DNA of 56,438 nucleotides from NCBI GenBank assembly GCA_039808325.1, contig JBDHSU010000008.1, forward strand, positions 1-56,438, given 5' to 3'. Positions 28,453-40,529 of this stretch are shown here, one piece after another. Both the position numbers and the translations under genes were made by a program. This DNA is from JAFKKS01 sp039808325. GTDB taxonomy: Bacteria; Pseudomonadota; Alphaproteobacteria; Rhizobiales; Xanthobacteraceae. The notes beneath the pieces were generated by a model, which searched no databases, had not been told where the DNA came from, and worked only from the letters and a program-made list of their open reading frames with translations. Every line of letters begins with the position of its first letter. Within the stretch, counting starts at the first letter, position 1.

Positions 28453-28608
28453 TCAAAAAAACCAAGGACCGAAATACCAATAGGAAAACGCCACGACGCC
28501 GCCGAGCCCGAACGCCCACGGCTCGACGCCGCCATTCACCGCGTAGATGGCGGCCGGCACCGCTAGAGCGAGGGCCAGCGTCATGCCGGCGTGGAGAAAG
28601 CGCAGCAT
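28453..28608 (-). CDS. 51-residue membrane microprotein between gltB and gltD
   Basis: A complete short frame: ATG at 28608 ten bases after the gltB stop, preceded by a plausible TAAGGCG site, and a TGA at 28453-28455, 17 bases before gltD. The peptide starts MLRFLHAGMTLALALAVPAA and ends YWYFGPWFF. It has two hydrophobic stretches joined by a short polar turn (NGGVEPWAF), so two membrane helices are predicted, and aromatic residues cluster at the C-terminus. Same strand, tight spacing and wall-to-wall coding point to a real gene. I do not recognise a family; a role in tethering or regulating GOGAT is only a guess from position. Confidence 0.6.
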   Translation of the reverse strand: MLRFLHAGMTLALALAVPAAIYAVNGGVEPWAFGLGGVVAFSYWYFGPWFF

Positions 28609-28618
28609 CGCCTTAGCC

Positions 28619-33355
<4,737 letters not shown>

Positions 33356-33750
33356 CCCCATTCCTCGTGCCGGCCGCATCGCGGCTCGGCGCACCTCGCG
33401 CGCTCGCGGAAGCTTCGTGCTTCCCCGGCCGCAAACTTCGGATCCTTTACTGACACGGCCTCGGAGGCCGCCGCCTTGCCCTTGCCATATCGTCGCCAGC
33501 GACCTGAGGGGGCATGGCGCCAAGCACCGTGCTGGCAAGGCACGGCGCGCGAACTTGCCACCGCAGGTCCATCTAGGACAGTATTGCTGTCCTATTGCGA
33601 CCGTCGCAAATTTTGCGGCGCGGTACAAGTCTGGAACGATCCGAAATTATCGTCTTTCGGCATTTTTTTCCAGAAGAGGTTGTGAATCCGGCCAAACGCG
33701 CAATTTTATTGCGAGCTCGCTGATCCGTTCTGTCGATTCTTGGAGCGCCT
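33356..33750. other. gltB / threonine aldolase divergent spacer
   Basis: A 395-bp non-coding region between divergent genes. It holds the palindrome annotated separately at 33574-33594, an imperfect palindrome gtcgcaaattttgcggc near 33603-33619, and an AT-richer segment at 33650-33720 that probably carries the aldolase promoter (TTGTGA near 33678). No convincing gene is seen. Confidence 0.6.
33574..33594. promoter_or_regulatory. Perfect 8-bp inverted repeat TAGGACAG-N5-CTGTCCTA, probable operator
   Basis: Two perfect 8-base arms around TATTG, 219 bp upstream of the gltB start and 157 bp upstream of the threonine aldolase start. Size and symmetry fit a dimeric transcription factor site. I cannot name the regulator; either gene could be the target. 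Confidence 0.55.
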
Positions 33751-34812
33751 ATGAACTTTGCCAGCGACAATACGGCGGGGATCGCCCCTCCCATTCTGGA
33801 GGCGCTCGTCGCGGCAAACGCGGGATTTGCGCCCGGTTACGGGGATGACGATCTCACCCGGAAGGTGGAGAAGCGGCTCGCCGCGCTGTTCGAGCGCGAG
33901 GTCGCGGTCTTCCTGGTGCCGACCGGCACCGCGGCCAATGTCCTGGCACTCGCACACTGCGCGCCGCCCTGGGGCGCCGTTCTCTGCCACGCGGAGTCGC
34001 ATGTCGCGGTCGACGAGTGCGGCGCCCCGGAGTTCTTCGGCGGCGGGCTGAAGATGGTCGGGCTGCCCGGCGAAGGGTGCAAGATTGCGGCCGCGACGCT
34101 CAAGGATGCGCTCGAGGCCGGGCCGTGGGGCGGGCCGCATCACGTCACGGCCGCCGTACTGTCGCTGACACAGGCGACGGAAGCCGGGACCCTTTACCGG
34201 ATCGAGGAGGTGCGGGCGCTGACCGAACTCGCGCACGCGCACGGCCTCGCCGTACACATGGACGGGGCGCGGTTCGGCAACGCCGTCGCGCAATCGAACG
34301 CCAGCCCGGCGGAGATGACATGGCGCGCGGGCGTGGACGTGCTTTCGTTCGGGGCGACGAAGGGCGGGGCGCTGGCGGCGGAGGCCGTCGTGTTCTTCGA
34401 TCCGAAGCGCGCGGAGGGGATGGCGTCGCGGCGCAAGCGCGGCGCGCAACTGATCTCGAAACATCGCTTTCTGGCGGCGCAGATCGACGCCTATCTGCAT
34501 GACGATCTCTGGCTGACGCTGGCGCGCCACGCCAACGCCGCCGCAGCGAAGCTCGCGCGCGGACTTGCTGCCGCGGGCTGCGCGCCGGTCTGGCCGGTCG
34601 AGGCGAACGAGGTGTTCGCGGCGCTGCCGAAATCCGCCGACGCGCCGCTGCGCGCGGCCGGCGCGCGCTATTATCCGTGGGCGACACGCAGCCTGCCGGC
34701 GAAGGTGAAAATATCGACCGATCGCTCGCTGGTGCGGCTCGTGACGTCCTTCGCCACCACGGACGCCGAGGTCGAGCAGTTCGTCGGAATCGTCCGCGAC
34801 AATCAAAAATAA
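33751..34812 (+). CDS. ltaE: Low-specificity L-threonine aldolase
   Basis: A PLP-dependent retro-aldol enzyme that splits threonine or allo-threonine to glycine and acetaldehyde. The 353 residues include NFASDNTAGIAPPILEAL at the start, VPTGTAANVLAL, AESHVAVDECGAPEFFGG, the HMDGARFGNAVAQ stretch with the PLP-contacting Asp, and SFGATKGGALAAEAVVFF, where Lys about 204 forms the Schiff base. All landmarks of the beta-eliminating lyase family are intact. It is divergent from gltB. Confidence 0.93.
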   Translation: MNFASDNTAGIAPPILEALVAANAGFAPGYGDDDLTRKVEKRLAALFEREVAVFLVPTGTAANVLALAHCAPPWGAVLCHAESHVAVDECGAPEFFGGGLKMVGLPGEGCKIAAATLKDALEAGPWGGPHHVTAAVLSLTQATEAGTLYRIEEVRALTELAHAHGLAVHMDGARFGNAVAQSNASPAEMTWRAGVDVLSFGATKGGALAAEAVVFFDPKRAEGMASRRKRGAQLISKHRFLAAQIDAYLHDDLWLTLARHANAAAAKLARGLAAAGCAPVWPVEANEVFAALPKSADAPLRAAGARYYPWATRSLPAKVKISTDRSLVRLVTSFATTDAEVEQFVGIVRDNQK

Positions 34813-34878
34813 TCACGCCGCGGTACCGCCGCAGCGATGCCCTAATCGCCACGCTATGGTGAGCGACAGGGATATTGA

Positions 34879-34902
34879 CGCCGGCGCCACGAAGCGCCGG
34901 CG
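34879..34902 (+). other. Nine-base stem-loop in the leader of the secreted protein gene
   Basis: cgccggcgc and gcgccggcg pair around cacgaa, about 25 bases before the next start codon. It may influence translation of that gene or end transcription from the aldolase gene; no T-run is present. Confidence 0.35.
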
Positions 34903-34927
34903 CGGATGGCGGCAAACGGAGGCTTAC

Positions 34928-35860
34928 GTGGCAATCAAGGCTGCGGGATTGGCGATTGTGCTGAGCCTGGGGGCAACCCAGGCGATGGCGCAGCCCGGCT
35001 ATTACTATTACGGCGGCCCGCCGATGCGGCCGCCCTACGCTGTCGGCCCCATCCAGGGGCTCTCGACAAGGCAGATCACGCGCATCGTGCGTTCGGTCGG
35101 CTTGCGGCCGGTGGCGCAGCCGCGGCGCATCGGGCGCAACTACATCGTCAGCTCGGTCGATCGCCACGGCGTCGTCAAGCGGGTCGTCATCGACGCGATG
35201 GCGGGCGAGATCGTGCGCGTACGCGAAGCGCGCGGGCCAATCGCGCGCGGGGACGGCGTCAGGACGATCGGACCGGACGCCGAGCCGTCCGACGATAACG
35301 GAACCCTGCGCGCGCGCGTGCATGCTCCCGACGCGCATCCTGCGGCGAAGGCCGACCGACGGAAGAAGACCGTAGCGAGCGCGCCGCCGGCGGCATCCGA
35401 GAAGGCGCCCCCGCACGAGGCCGACACCGAATCCTTGCCGAAGGCGGAAGGCGCGGTGACGATCCCGCCGCAAGGCCAGCCCGAACAGACGGATGCGCCG
35501 AAATCCACCGCCAGCCTGCCGAGCGAGCCTGTCGCCGCGACGCCTGAAGCGCCGAAAGCCGTTCCCGCAAAGCCCGCGGACACCCGCAGCGCCACCGTGA
35601 TGCCCGCGAAGCCGCCGCTCCCTGTCCGGCGTCCCACCGCGGTCGCGCCGCAGCCGGCCGTCGCCAAGCCGGATACGGCGGCGAAGGAGGCGACGCCGGC
35701 GTCGTCTCCGCGCGTGATCCTTCCGGGCGGGCCGTCGCCGGCCGCCAAGGACGAAACGACCGCGAGCACCGGCGCTCCGAAATCCGAGGAGGCGCCGAAG
35801 GCCGCGCCATCATCGGAACAGCCCGCGATCAGCATCGTGCCACCGCAGTCCTTCGAATAA
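34928..35860 (+). CDS. Secreted Ala/Pro-rich protein of unknown function
   Basis: 310 residues from a GTG at 34928 with GGAGG five bases upstream. A signal peptide (MAIKAAGLAIVLSLGATQAM) is cleaved near AQPG. A conserved-looking region of about 80 residues follows (LSTRQITRIVRSVGLRPV, NYIVSSVDRHGVVKRVVIDA), with the composition of a PepSY-like strand-helix unit. The last 200 residues are low-complexity Pro/Ala/Lys/Glu, typical of an extended periplasmic linker. I do not recognise a named family. Homologous layouts are common in rhizobial envelopes. Confidence 0.75.
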   Translation: MAIKAAGLAIVLSLGATQAMAQPGYYYYGGPPMRPPYAVGPIQGLSTRQITRIVRSVGLRPVAQPRRIGRNYIVSSVDRHGVVKRVVIDAMAGEIVRVREARGPIARGDGVRTIGPDAEPSDDNGTLRARVHAPDAHPAAKADRRKKTVASAPPAASEKAPPHEADTESLPKAEGAVTIPPQGQPEQTDAPKSTASLPSEPVAATPEAPKAVPAKPADTRSATVMPAKPPLPVRRPTAVAPQPAVAKPDTAAKEATPASSPRVILPGGPSPAAKDETTASTGAPKSEEAPKAAPSSEQPAISIVPPQSFE

Positions 35861-35896
35861 AGCAGCTTTCGGGCCTGCGAGCCGGACCCGTCGTAT

Positions 35897-35929
35897 AAAA
35901 AAGCGCCCCGGACTGTGTCCGGGGCGCTT
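35897..35929 (-). terminator. Rho-independent terminator of hsp20
   Basis: A perfect 13-base stem (aagcgccccggac / gtccggggcgctt) with a 3-base loop, followed on the minus strand by a run of six T. It lies 25 bases after the hsp20 stop. On the plus strand it may also stop transcription of the secreted protein gene. Confidence 0.88.
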
Positions 35930-35954
35930 CGCTTCGGAGAAGCGAGGGAGCCGA

Positions 35955-36437
35955 TTAGGCCGCTTTCGCGGTGTTCGTCTCCACCGGCGTGGCCTCGACC
36001 ACCTTCGGCGCACTGCCGTTTCCAATCGCGATCCGGCGAGGCTTCATTGCCTCCGGGACCTCGCGGACCAGATCGACGTGCAGCAGTCCGTGCTCAAGGT
36101 TGGCGCCCCGTACCTCGACATGGTCGGCAAGCTGGAAGCGGCGCTCGAAGGTGCGCGCGGCGATGCCCTGATAAAGGACGTCTCCGCTGGCTTCCTGTTT
36201 CACTTGCTTCTCGCCGCGGATGGTCAGGGTGTTCTCCTTCGTCTCGATCGAGAGGTCGGATTCCCCGAAGCCGGCGACGGCAACCGAGATGCGATAGCTG
36301 TTATCGCCGGTGCGCTCGATATTGTAGGGCGGGTAGGATGGTGTGGATTCGACGCCGTTGACCTGATCGAGCATGGAAAAGAGCCGATCGAAACCGACGG
36401 TCGAACGATAGAGGGGAGCAAAATCAAACGTACGCAT
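35955..36437 (-). CDS. Small heat-shock protein Hsp20 (IbpA-like)
   Basis: A 160-residue alpha-crystallin-type holdase that keeps unfolding proteins soluble. MRTFDFAPLYRSTVGFDRLF is the standard N-terminus of the IbpA-like class A proteins of rhizobia. The crystallin domain runs from YNIERTGDNSYRISVAVAGF through RGEKQVKQ and FERRFQLADHV. The ATG at 36437 lies eight bases after AGGAGG; the ATG two codons earlier is too close to it. The promoter and leader look heat-regulated (see 36438-36567). Confidence 0.93.
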   Translation of the reverse strand: MRTFDFAPLYRSTVGFDRLFSMLDQVNGVESTPSYPPYNIERTGDNSYRISVAVAGFGESDLSIETKENTLTIRGEKQVKQEASGDVLYQGIAARTFERRFQLADHVEVRGANLEHGLLHVDLVREVPEAMKPRRIAIGNGSAPKVVEATPVETNTAKAA

Positions 36438-36533
36438 TGGCATGACCTCCTAGAGGGGTTGAGCGACATGCATAGGGCCTGCCCCGAACGGGCTCAGGCC
36501 TATGGAAACGCAGCCGATTTTGGCCTGCGTCGA
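36438..36533 (-). promoter_or_regulatory. ROSE-like RNA thermosensor in the hsp20 leader
   Basis: On the minus strand the leader carries three successive hairpins: acgcag.../...ctgcgt (36508-36530), a long one with catagg arms (36471-36504), and a final weak one in which ccuc pairs with gagg of the Shine-Dalgarno AGGAGG (36446-36451). A UCGCU, like the U-U/C-G-C-U element of ROSE, lies at 36462-36466. Layout and gene type match ROSE elements of rhizobial small heat-shock genes. The fold was reasoned by eye, not computed. Confidence 0.55.
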
Positions 36534-36539
36534 CATTTG

Positions 36540-36567
36540 ATTTAGGTGGTCTTCGCGCGCCCGCAAG
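36540..36567 (-). promoter_or_regulatory. Sigma-32 (RpoH)-type promoter for hsp20
   Basis: On the minus strand CTTG (36564-36567), a 17-base spacer and CCTAAAT (36540-36546) match the alphaproteobacterial RpoH pattern CTTG-N17/18-CYTATNT with one mismatch. It lies immediately upstream of the structured leader. Confidence 0.6.
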
Positions 36568-36613
36568 GGGGGCGCGGCATGTTCCTGACGTGATGCAGAG
36601 ACAAGGAACACGT

Positions 36614-36641
36614 GGATGCCCGCGACGAGCGCGGGCATGAC
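36614..36641. repeat. Partial intergenic palindrome (gcccgcg...cgcgggc)
   Basis: A short hairpin, atgcccgcgacgagcgcgggcat, related to the first half of the paired element at 11848-11946. It sits between the hsp20 promoter and the hydrolase gene. Confidence 0.55.
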
Positions 36642-36687
36642 GAGATTCTTGCTGTTATAAGGCCGGACCCGTTCCGATTGAGTCCGC

Positions 36688-37632
36688 ATGGATCTCGTCT
36701 CGACACCTGACAATCCCGTGCCCGAAGGGGCGGTCGTCGGCGCCTGCAAAACGCCCGACGGCGTGAGCTTGCGCTTTGCGCGCTGGCGCGCACCGCCGGG
36801 GAACAAGGGCACGGTGTGTCTGTTTCAAGGGCGTTCGGAATTCATCGAGAAATATTTCGAGGTGGTGCGCGATCTGCAGGCGCGCGGCTTCGCCGTCGCG
36901 ACCCTGGACTGGCGCGGGCAAGGGCTGTCGGACCGGGCGCTCGGCGACAGCCGCAAGGGGCATGTGCGGCGCTTCTCGGAATACGACGCCGATCTCGAGA
37001 CGTTCATGCGCGAGGTGGCGTTGCCGGACTGTCCGCCGCCGCATTTCGCGCTGGCGCATTCGATGGGCGGCGCCGTGATGCTGCGCTTGGCGCATAAGGG
37101 GCGGAACTGGTTCGAGCGCATGGTGCTTTCGGCGCCGATGATCGCGCTCGCCGGGCGCGCCAATAGCCGTGCCGCGCGGATGACGGCACGCGTTCTTTCG
37201 CTCGCCGGTTTCGGCGGCTCCTTCATTCCCGGCGTCGGCGCGACGGCTATCCCTTCGTTGCCGTTCGAGGGCAATGTCCTGACGAGCGACCCCGTGCGAT
37301 ACGCGCGTACGAGCGCGATCATCGACGCCGCGCCGGCGCTCGGCGTCGGCGCGCCGACCATCGCCTGGCTCGCGGCCGCCTATCGCTGCATGCACGACTT
37401 CGCGGATATCGCCTACCCGCTGAGTTTGCGGCAGCCGATGCTGATCGTCGGCGCGGGACAGGACGCCGTCGTTTCCACGCCGGCGATCGAGCAGTTCGCC
37501 ATTCGGCTGCGCGCCGGCTCGCATGTCGTGGTGCCGGGCTCGCGCCACGAATTGCTGATGGAGCGCGATATCGTCCGCGGCCAGTTCTGGGCCGCATTCG
37601 ATGCCTTCGTGCCGGGTTCGCCGCTATTTTGA
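36688..37632 (+). CDS. Alpha/beta hydrolase, lysophospholipase (PldB-like)
   Basis: A 314-residue serine hydrolase of the monoacylglycerol lipase/PldB type. The oxyanion region is FQGRSEFIEKYFE, followed by VATLDWRGQGLSDR, the nucleophile elbow LAHSMGGAV (Ser about 125), the Asp strand LIVGAGQDAVVS and the His region PGSRHELLMERD. No signal peptide is seen, so it is probably cytoplasmic or membrane-associated. Its last nine bases overlap the end of the convergent hisN. Confidence 0.9.
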   Translation: MDLVSTPDNPVPEGAVVGACKTPDGVSLRFARWRAPPGNKGTVCLFQGRSEFIEKYFEVVRDLQARGFAVATLDWRGQGLSDRALGDSRKGHVRRFSEYDADLETFMREVALPDCPPPHFALAHSMGGAVMLRLAHKGRNWFERMVLSAPMIALAGRANSRAARMTARVLSLAGFGGSFIPGVGATAIPSLPFEGNVLTSDPVRYARTSAIIDAAPALGVGAPTIAWLAAAYRCMHDFADIAYPLSLRQPMLIVGAGQDAVVSTPAIEQFAIRLRAGSHVVVPGSRHELLMERDIVRGQFWAAFDAFVPGSPLF

Positions 37633-38412
37633 GCCGGCAAGGATGCGCAGCGCGGCGGCGTGTACGCGCTTGTCGCCGGCGGCGACGATGCGCCCGCCGT
37701 TATGCGCCGGCTGATCGTCCCATGTCGTGATGACGCCGCCGGCGCCGGTCACGATTGGAATCAGCGCGACGATGTCATGCGGCTTGAGACCGGTTTCGAT
37801 CACAAGATCGACGTGCCCCGCCGCCAGCATGCAGTACGCATAGCAGTCGCCGCCATAGCGCGAGAGCTTCACCTGCGCCTCGACGCGCGCGAACGCGGCG
37901 CGATCGTCCGCATTCATGAGCAAAGGGCTGGTCGTAAGCATCACCGCGTCAGCGACCGCATCGCAGGGCCGCACATGCAGCATGCGGTCTCCGGCCGGGC
38001 CGCTGTAGCGCGCCGCCGCGCCGTCCCCGGAGAAGCGCTCCCGCGTGAACGGCTGATGCATCATGCCGAACACCGGCCGTGAACGATGCGAGAGGCCGAT
38101 CAGCGTGCCCCAGATCGGCATGCCGGCGATGAACGACTTGGTTCCGTCGATGGGGTCGAGCGTCCAGACGTATTCCGCATCCTCGCCTTCGTTGCCGTAC
38201 TCCTCGCCGACGATGCCGTGCTCCGAGAAGGTCTTCTTGATCAGCGTGCGCATCGCGGCTTCGCCGGCGCGATCGGCCGCCGTGACGGGATCGAAGCCGC
38301 GGCCGGCCTGCTTGTTCTCGATCCCCATGGCGGTGCGGAAGAACGGCAGGATGGCGTCGCCGGACACGGTCGCGAGTCGATCGACGAAGGCTGTGAAATC
38401 CACGGCGGTCAT
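37624..38412 (-). CDS. hisN: Inositol-monophosphatase-family histidinol-phosphatase
   Basis: A Mg2+-dependent phosphatase of 262 residues. Metal ligands are in GIVGEEYGNEGE and VWTLDPIDGTKSFIAGMP, with LKPHDIVALIPIV near the C-terminus supplying the last Asp region. The close match of these blocks to the HisN type (rather than SuhB or CysQ) suggests hydrolysis of histidinol phosphate, the penultimate reaction sequence of histidine synthesis. Family certain; substrate inferred. Confidence 0.87.
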   Translation of the reverse strand: MTAVDFTAFVDRLATVSGDAILPFFRTAMGIENKQAGRGFDPVTAADRAGEAAMRTLIKKTFSEHGIVGEEYGNEGEDAEYVWTLDPIDGTKSFIAGMPIWGTLIGLSHRSRPVFGMMHQPFTRERFSGDGAAARYSGPAGDRMLHVRPCDAVADAVMLTTSPLLMNADDRAAFARVEAQVKLSRYGGDCYAYCMLAAGHVDLVIETGLKPHDIVALIPIVTGAGGVITTWDDQPAHNGGRIVAAGDKRVHAAALRILAGSK

Positions 38413-38569
38413 ACGAAATCCAGTTCAGCTTTCGGTTGGGGGCGGGACGCGTCCTCGCCGATCGAGAGAAGACGCGACATTCTGTAGCATTAGCATGACT
38501 TCGCCATGATGTGGCAAAGTCTAGTTATATCAGTCGCTTAATGCGATTTTGCAGAGAGCGCGTATTAGG
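38413..38569. other. hisN upstream region
   Basis: Part of the 313-bp interval to the amidohydrolase gene. It holds the hisN leader and an AT-richer segment (38500-38545) that probably carries its promoter. No strong motif could be fixed. The rest of the interval is taken by the basic open frame at 38570-38707. Confidence 0.4.
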
Positions 38570-38707
38570 TCAGTATCGCTTGCTCTTCGTGCGGCGCGTG
38601 AGCATATTGCCGCGATGCGGCATCGCTCTTTTTGCGGCGCCGTTGCCCTTCTTGGGCGTTTCCTCCCTAGACTTGGGGCTGCCTTTTTGGCGGCCCTTTT
38701 TCTTTAT
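38570..38707 (-). CDS. Possible Lys/Arg-rich 45-residue microprotein with ATA at the start position
   Basis: On the minus strand a frame of 45 codons begins ATA AAG AAA AAG and ends at a TGA (38570-38572). The peptide runs IKKKGRQKGSPKSREETPKK and ends LTRRTKSKRY, with about 17 Lys/Arg. A GAGGA lies six bases before the ATA, the ideal position for a start. It is also in frame with the amidohydrolase stop (38726-38728), so readthrough would append it. It may be a real basic microprotein using AUA, a gene whose ATG has mutated, or chance; composition and spacing favour one of the first two. Confidence 0.35.
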   Translation of the reverse strand: MKKKGRQKGSPKSREETPKKGNGAAKRAMPHRGNMLTRRTKSKRY

Positions 38708-38725
38708 GGCGGGTCCTCGTCCCGC

Positions 38726-39616
38726 TCACTCGGCGGCGGCGCGGTAGGGGCGGAGATTCTCGAGCGGAATTTCGCTCAGGCGGTCGGCGAGTGTCACGAG
38801 GTCGTTGGCGATCCGAGCGAAGCCGGGCAGCCGCTCATAGCGGCGCTCGTCCATGTAGAGACCGCGATTGAGCTCGATCTGGATGGCATGCAGGCCGATG
38901 GCGGGATTGCCGTAATGCTCGGTGATGAAGCCGCCGGCGTAAGGCTTGTTGCGGCTGACCACGTAGCCGCAGTTGCGCAGCGTTCCCTCCACCACATCGG
39001 CGATCGTCGCGGCGCAGCTTGTCCCGTATCGGTCGCCGAGCACGATGTCGGCGCGCGGCCGCTCGTCCTTGCCGTCGGTGGCGGAGGGCATCGAGTGGCA
39101 GTCGACAAGCACCGCCGCGCCGAAATCGCGATGCACGCGCGTCATCAGCCGGCGCAGCGCGCGGTGATAAGGTTTGTAGAGTCCCTCGATGCGGCGCAGG
39201 GCCTCGGCCACCGGCAGGCGCTCGTCGTAGATCTCCTGCGCCTCGCCGACGACGCGGGCGACCGTGCCGAGCCCGCCCGCCACCCGCATCGAGCGCGTAT
39301 TGGCGAAAGAGGGCAGGCGGCCATCGAACATGCGCGGATCGAGCTCATAGGGCTCGCGATTCACGTCGACATAGCAGCGGGGAAAATGCGCGCGCATGAG
39401 CGGGTGGCCATGCGCGACGACGCCGGCGAACAATTCGTCGACGAAGGTGTCCTCCGAGCGGCGCAGCGTCGCGGTATCCAGCCGCGCGACCCGCAGGAAA
39501 GCCTGCGGGTAGACACGCCCGCTGTGCGGCGAATTGAATACGGCGGGGCCGCGGCACGTCGCCGGCTCGAGGATTTCGAACGGCGGGTTGAGCTCGCCTT
39601 CCAGACGTTCGTTCAT
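38726..39616 (-). CDS. N-formylglutamate amidohydrolase family protein
   Basis: Hydrolyses N-formylglutamate or a related formyl amino acid to formate and the amino acid. About 296 residues from the ATG at 39616. VFNSPHSGRVYPQAFL at the N-terminus, RCYVDVNREPYELDP, LVDCHSMPSA and the C-terminal EHYGNPAIGLHAIQIELNRG are characteristic of the family and hold its metal ligands. An upstream ATG at 39706 is also open and cannot be excluded. No other hut genes are nearby. It is divergent from cpdR, a conserved arrangement in Hyphomicrobiales as I recall it. Confidence 0.88.
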   Translation of the reverse strand: MNERLEGELNPPFEILEPATCRGPAVFNSPHSGRVYPQAFLRVARLDTATLRRSEDTFVDELFAGVVAHGHPLMRAHFPRCYVDVNREPYELDPRMFDGRLPSFANTRSMRVAGGLGTVARVVGEAQEIYDERLPVAEALRRIEGLYKPYHRALRRLMTRVHRDFGAAVLVDCHSMPSATDGKDERPRADIVLGDRYGTSCAATIADVVEGTLRNCGYVVSRNKPYAGGFITEHYGNPAIGLHAIQIELNRGLYMDERRYERLPGFARIANDLVTLADRLSEIPLENLRPYRAAAE

Positions 39617-39708
39617 GAGGCGCACGGTCGAAGTAGGGGCACGCTGTGACGACGCTTCTCCAGGGGCTTCAGTCGTATCCTCATTGAGGCGGGCTTGTCC
39701 ACGCATGG

Positions 39709-39738
39709 TTGGCAATCGCGCCTGGTTCACTCGATATT
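39709..39738 (+). promoter_or_regulatory. Possible sigma-70-type promoter for cpdR
   Basis: TTGGCA (39709-39714), an 18-base spacer and GATATT (39733-39738), about 58 bp before the cpdR start. A CCTGGT...ACCAGG inverted pair overlaps it (39721-39746). Evidence is motif only. Confidence 0.35.
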
Positions 39739-39796
39739 TACCAGGTCGCGGCCTTATGGAACCAATCGATTCTTCGGGACTCCCGGGCGGGGCGCA

Positions 39797-40165
39797 ATGA
39801 CGACGATGACCAAGATTCTCCTGGCGGAAGACGACAACGACATGCGTCGCTTCCTCGTCAAGGCGCTGCAGTCGGCCGGGTATGAGGTGACGTCTTTCGA
39901 CAACGGCCTCTCAGCCTATCACCGGCTGCGCGAGGAGCCGTTCGAGCTGCTGCTGACCGATATCGTGATGCCGGAAATGGACGGCATCGAGCTGGCGCGG
40001 CGCGCTTCCGAACTCGACCCCGACATCAAGATCATGTTCATCACCGGCTTCGCCGCGGTGGCGCTCAACCCGGACTCGCTCGCGCCGCGCGAGGCCAAGG
40101 TTCTGTCCAAGCCGTTCCATCTGCGCGATCTCGTCAACGAGGTGCAGAAGGTCCTGGCGGCCTAA
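39797..40165 (+). CDS. cpdR: Single-domain response regulator CpdR
   Basis: A 122-residue receiver-only protein that, when unphosphorylated, localises and primes the ClpXP protease for cell-cycle substrates in alphaproteobacteria. It contains ILLAEDDNDMRRFLVKAL (acidic pocket), LLLTDIVMPEMDG with the phospho-acceptor Asp (about residue 55), FITGFAAVALNPDS and LSKPFHLRDLVNEV with the conserved Lys. Sequence and length match CpdR closely, not a generic CheY. A second ATG three codons in is an alternative start. Confidence 0.94.
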   Translation: MTTMTKILLAEDDNDMRRFLVKALQSAGYEVTSFDNGLSAYHRLREEPFELLLTDIVMPEMDGIELARRASELDPDIKIMFITGFAAVALNPDSLAPREAKVLSKPFHLRDLVNEVQKVLAA

Positions 40166-40240
40166 AGGCTTGGCCGCCTAGAATTGCCGTCGCCGAGGAC
40201 CCGGAGAAGCGAGCCCGGTGCAGCGGCTTGCCTGTCCAGC

Positions 40241-40269
40241 TTGCCTGCCTCTTGCCGAGCCGATATAGA
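40241..40269 (+). promoter_or_regulatory. Promoter of tRNA-Val
   Basis: TTGCCT (40241-40246), 17 bases, TATAGA (40264-40269), ending 17 bases before the tRNA. A good sigma-70-type match for a tRNA gene. Confidence 0.6.
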
Positions 40270-40286
40270 GACGCCGCAGTCATGAT

Positions 40287-40361
40287 GGGCGCGTAGCTCA
40301 GCGGGAGAGCACTACCTTGACATGGTAGGGGTCACAGGTTCGATCCCTGTCGCGCCCACCA
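40287..40361 (+). tRNA. tRNA-Val (anticodon GAC)
   Basis: A 75-nt cloverleaf including an encoded CCA. Acceptor stem gggcgcg/cgcgccc, D-arm gctc-agcggga-gagc, anticodon arm ctacc-ttgacat-ggtag with GAC at the anticodon, T-arm acagg-ttcgatc-cctgt. All stems pair. The gene is followed by decayed sequence. Confidence 0.97.
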
Positions 40362-40529
40362 CCCATTCATGACCTGCCGGCCGGTGAAGTCGCCCCGGCC
40401 GATCGGACGGCCCCTTCAAGTCGTCGTCCGCTGACGCGCCAAAATTGCCCGCGACGGCGGGACGCGCAGTGGATTTTCTACTCCCATAAGAGGACGTTCC
40501 GGACGCGGTCCGAAACGGACCGCAGACAA
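40362..40529. other. Non-coding sequence after tRNA-Val
   Basis: No gene seen. A perfect hairpin gcggtccg-aaa-cggaccgc lies at 40505-40523 without a T-run. No copy of the tRNA 3' end was found downstream, so there is no visible att duplication. Confidence 0.5.

Noticed and set aside
33356..33628. N-terminal extension of GltB by 91 residues
   Set aside because: The frame is open, but the residues are low-complexity and unlike GltB; the ATG at 33355 has AGGA at good spacing and gives the normal length.
38511..38747. 78-codon plus-strand frame between hisN and the amidohydrolase gene
   Set aside because: No ribosome binding site and no family; it is antisense to the basic frame at 38570-38707, which has a better start context.
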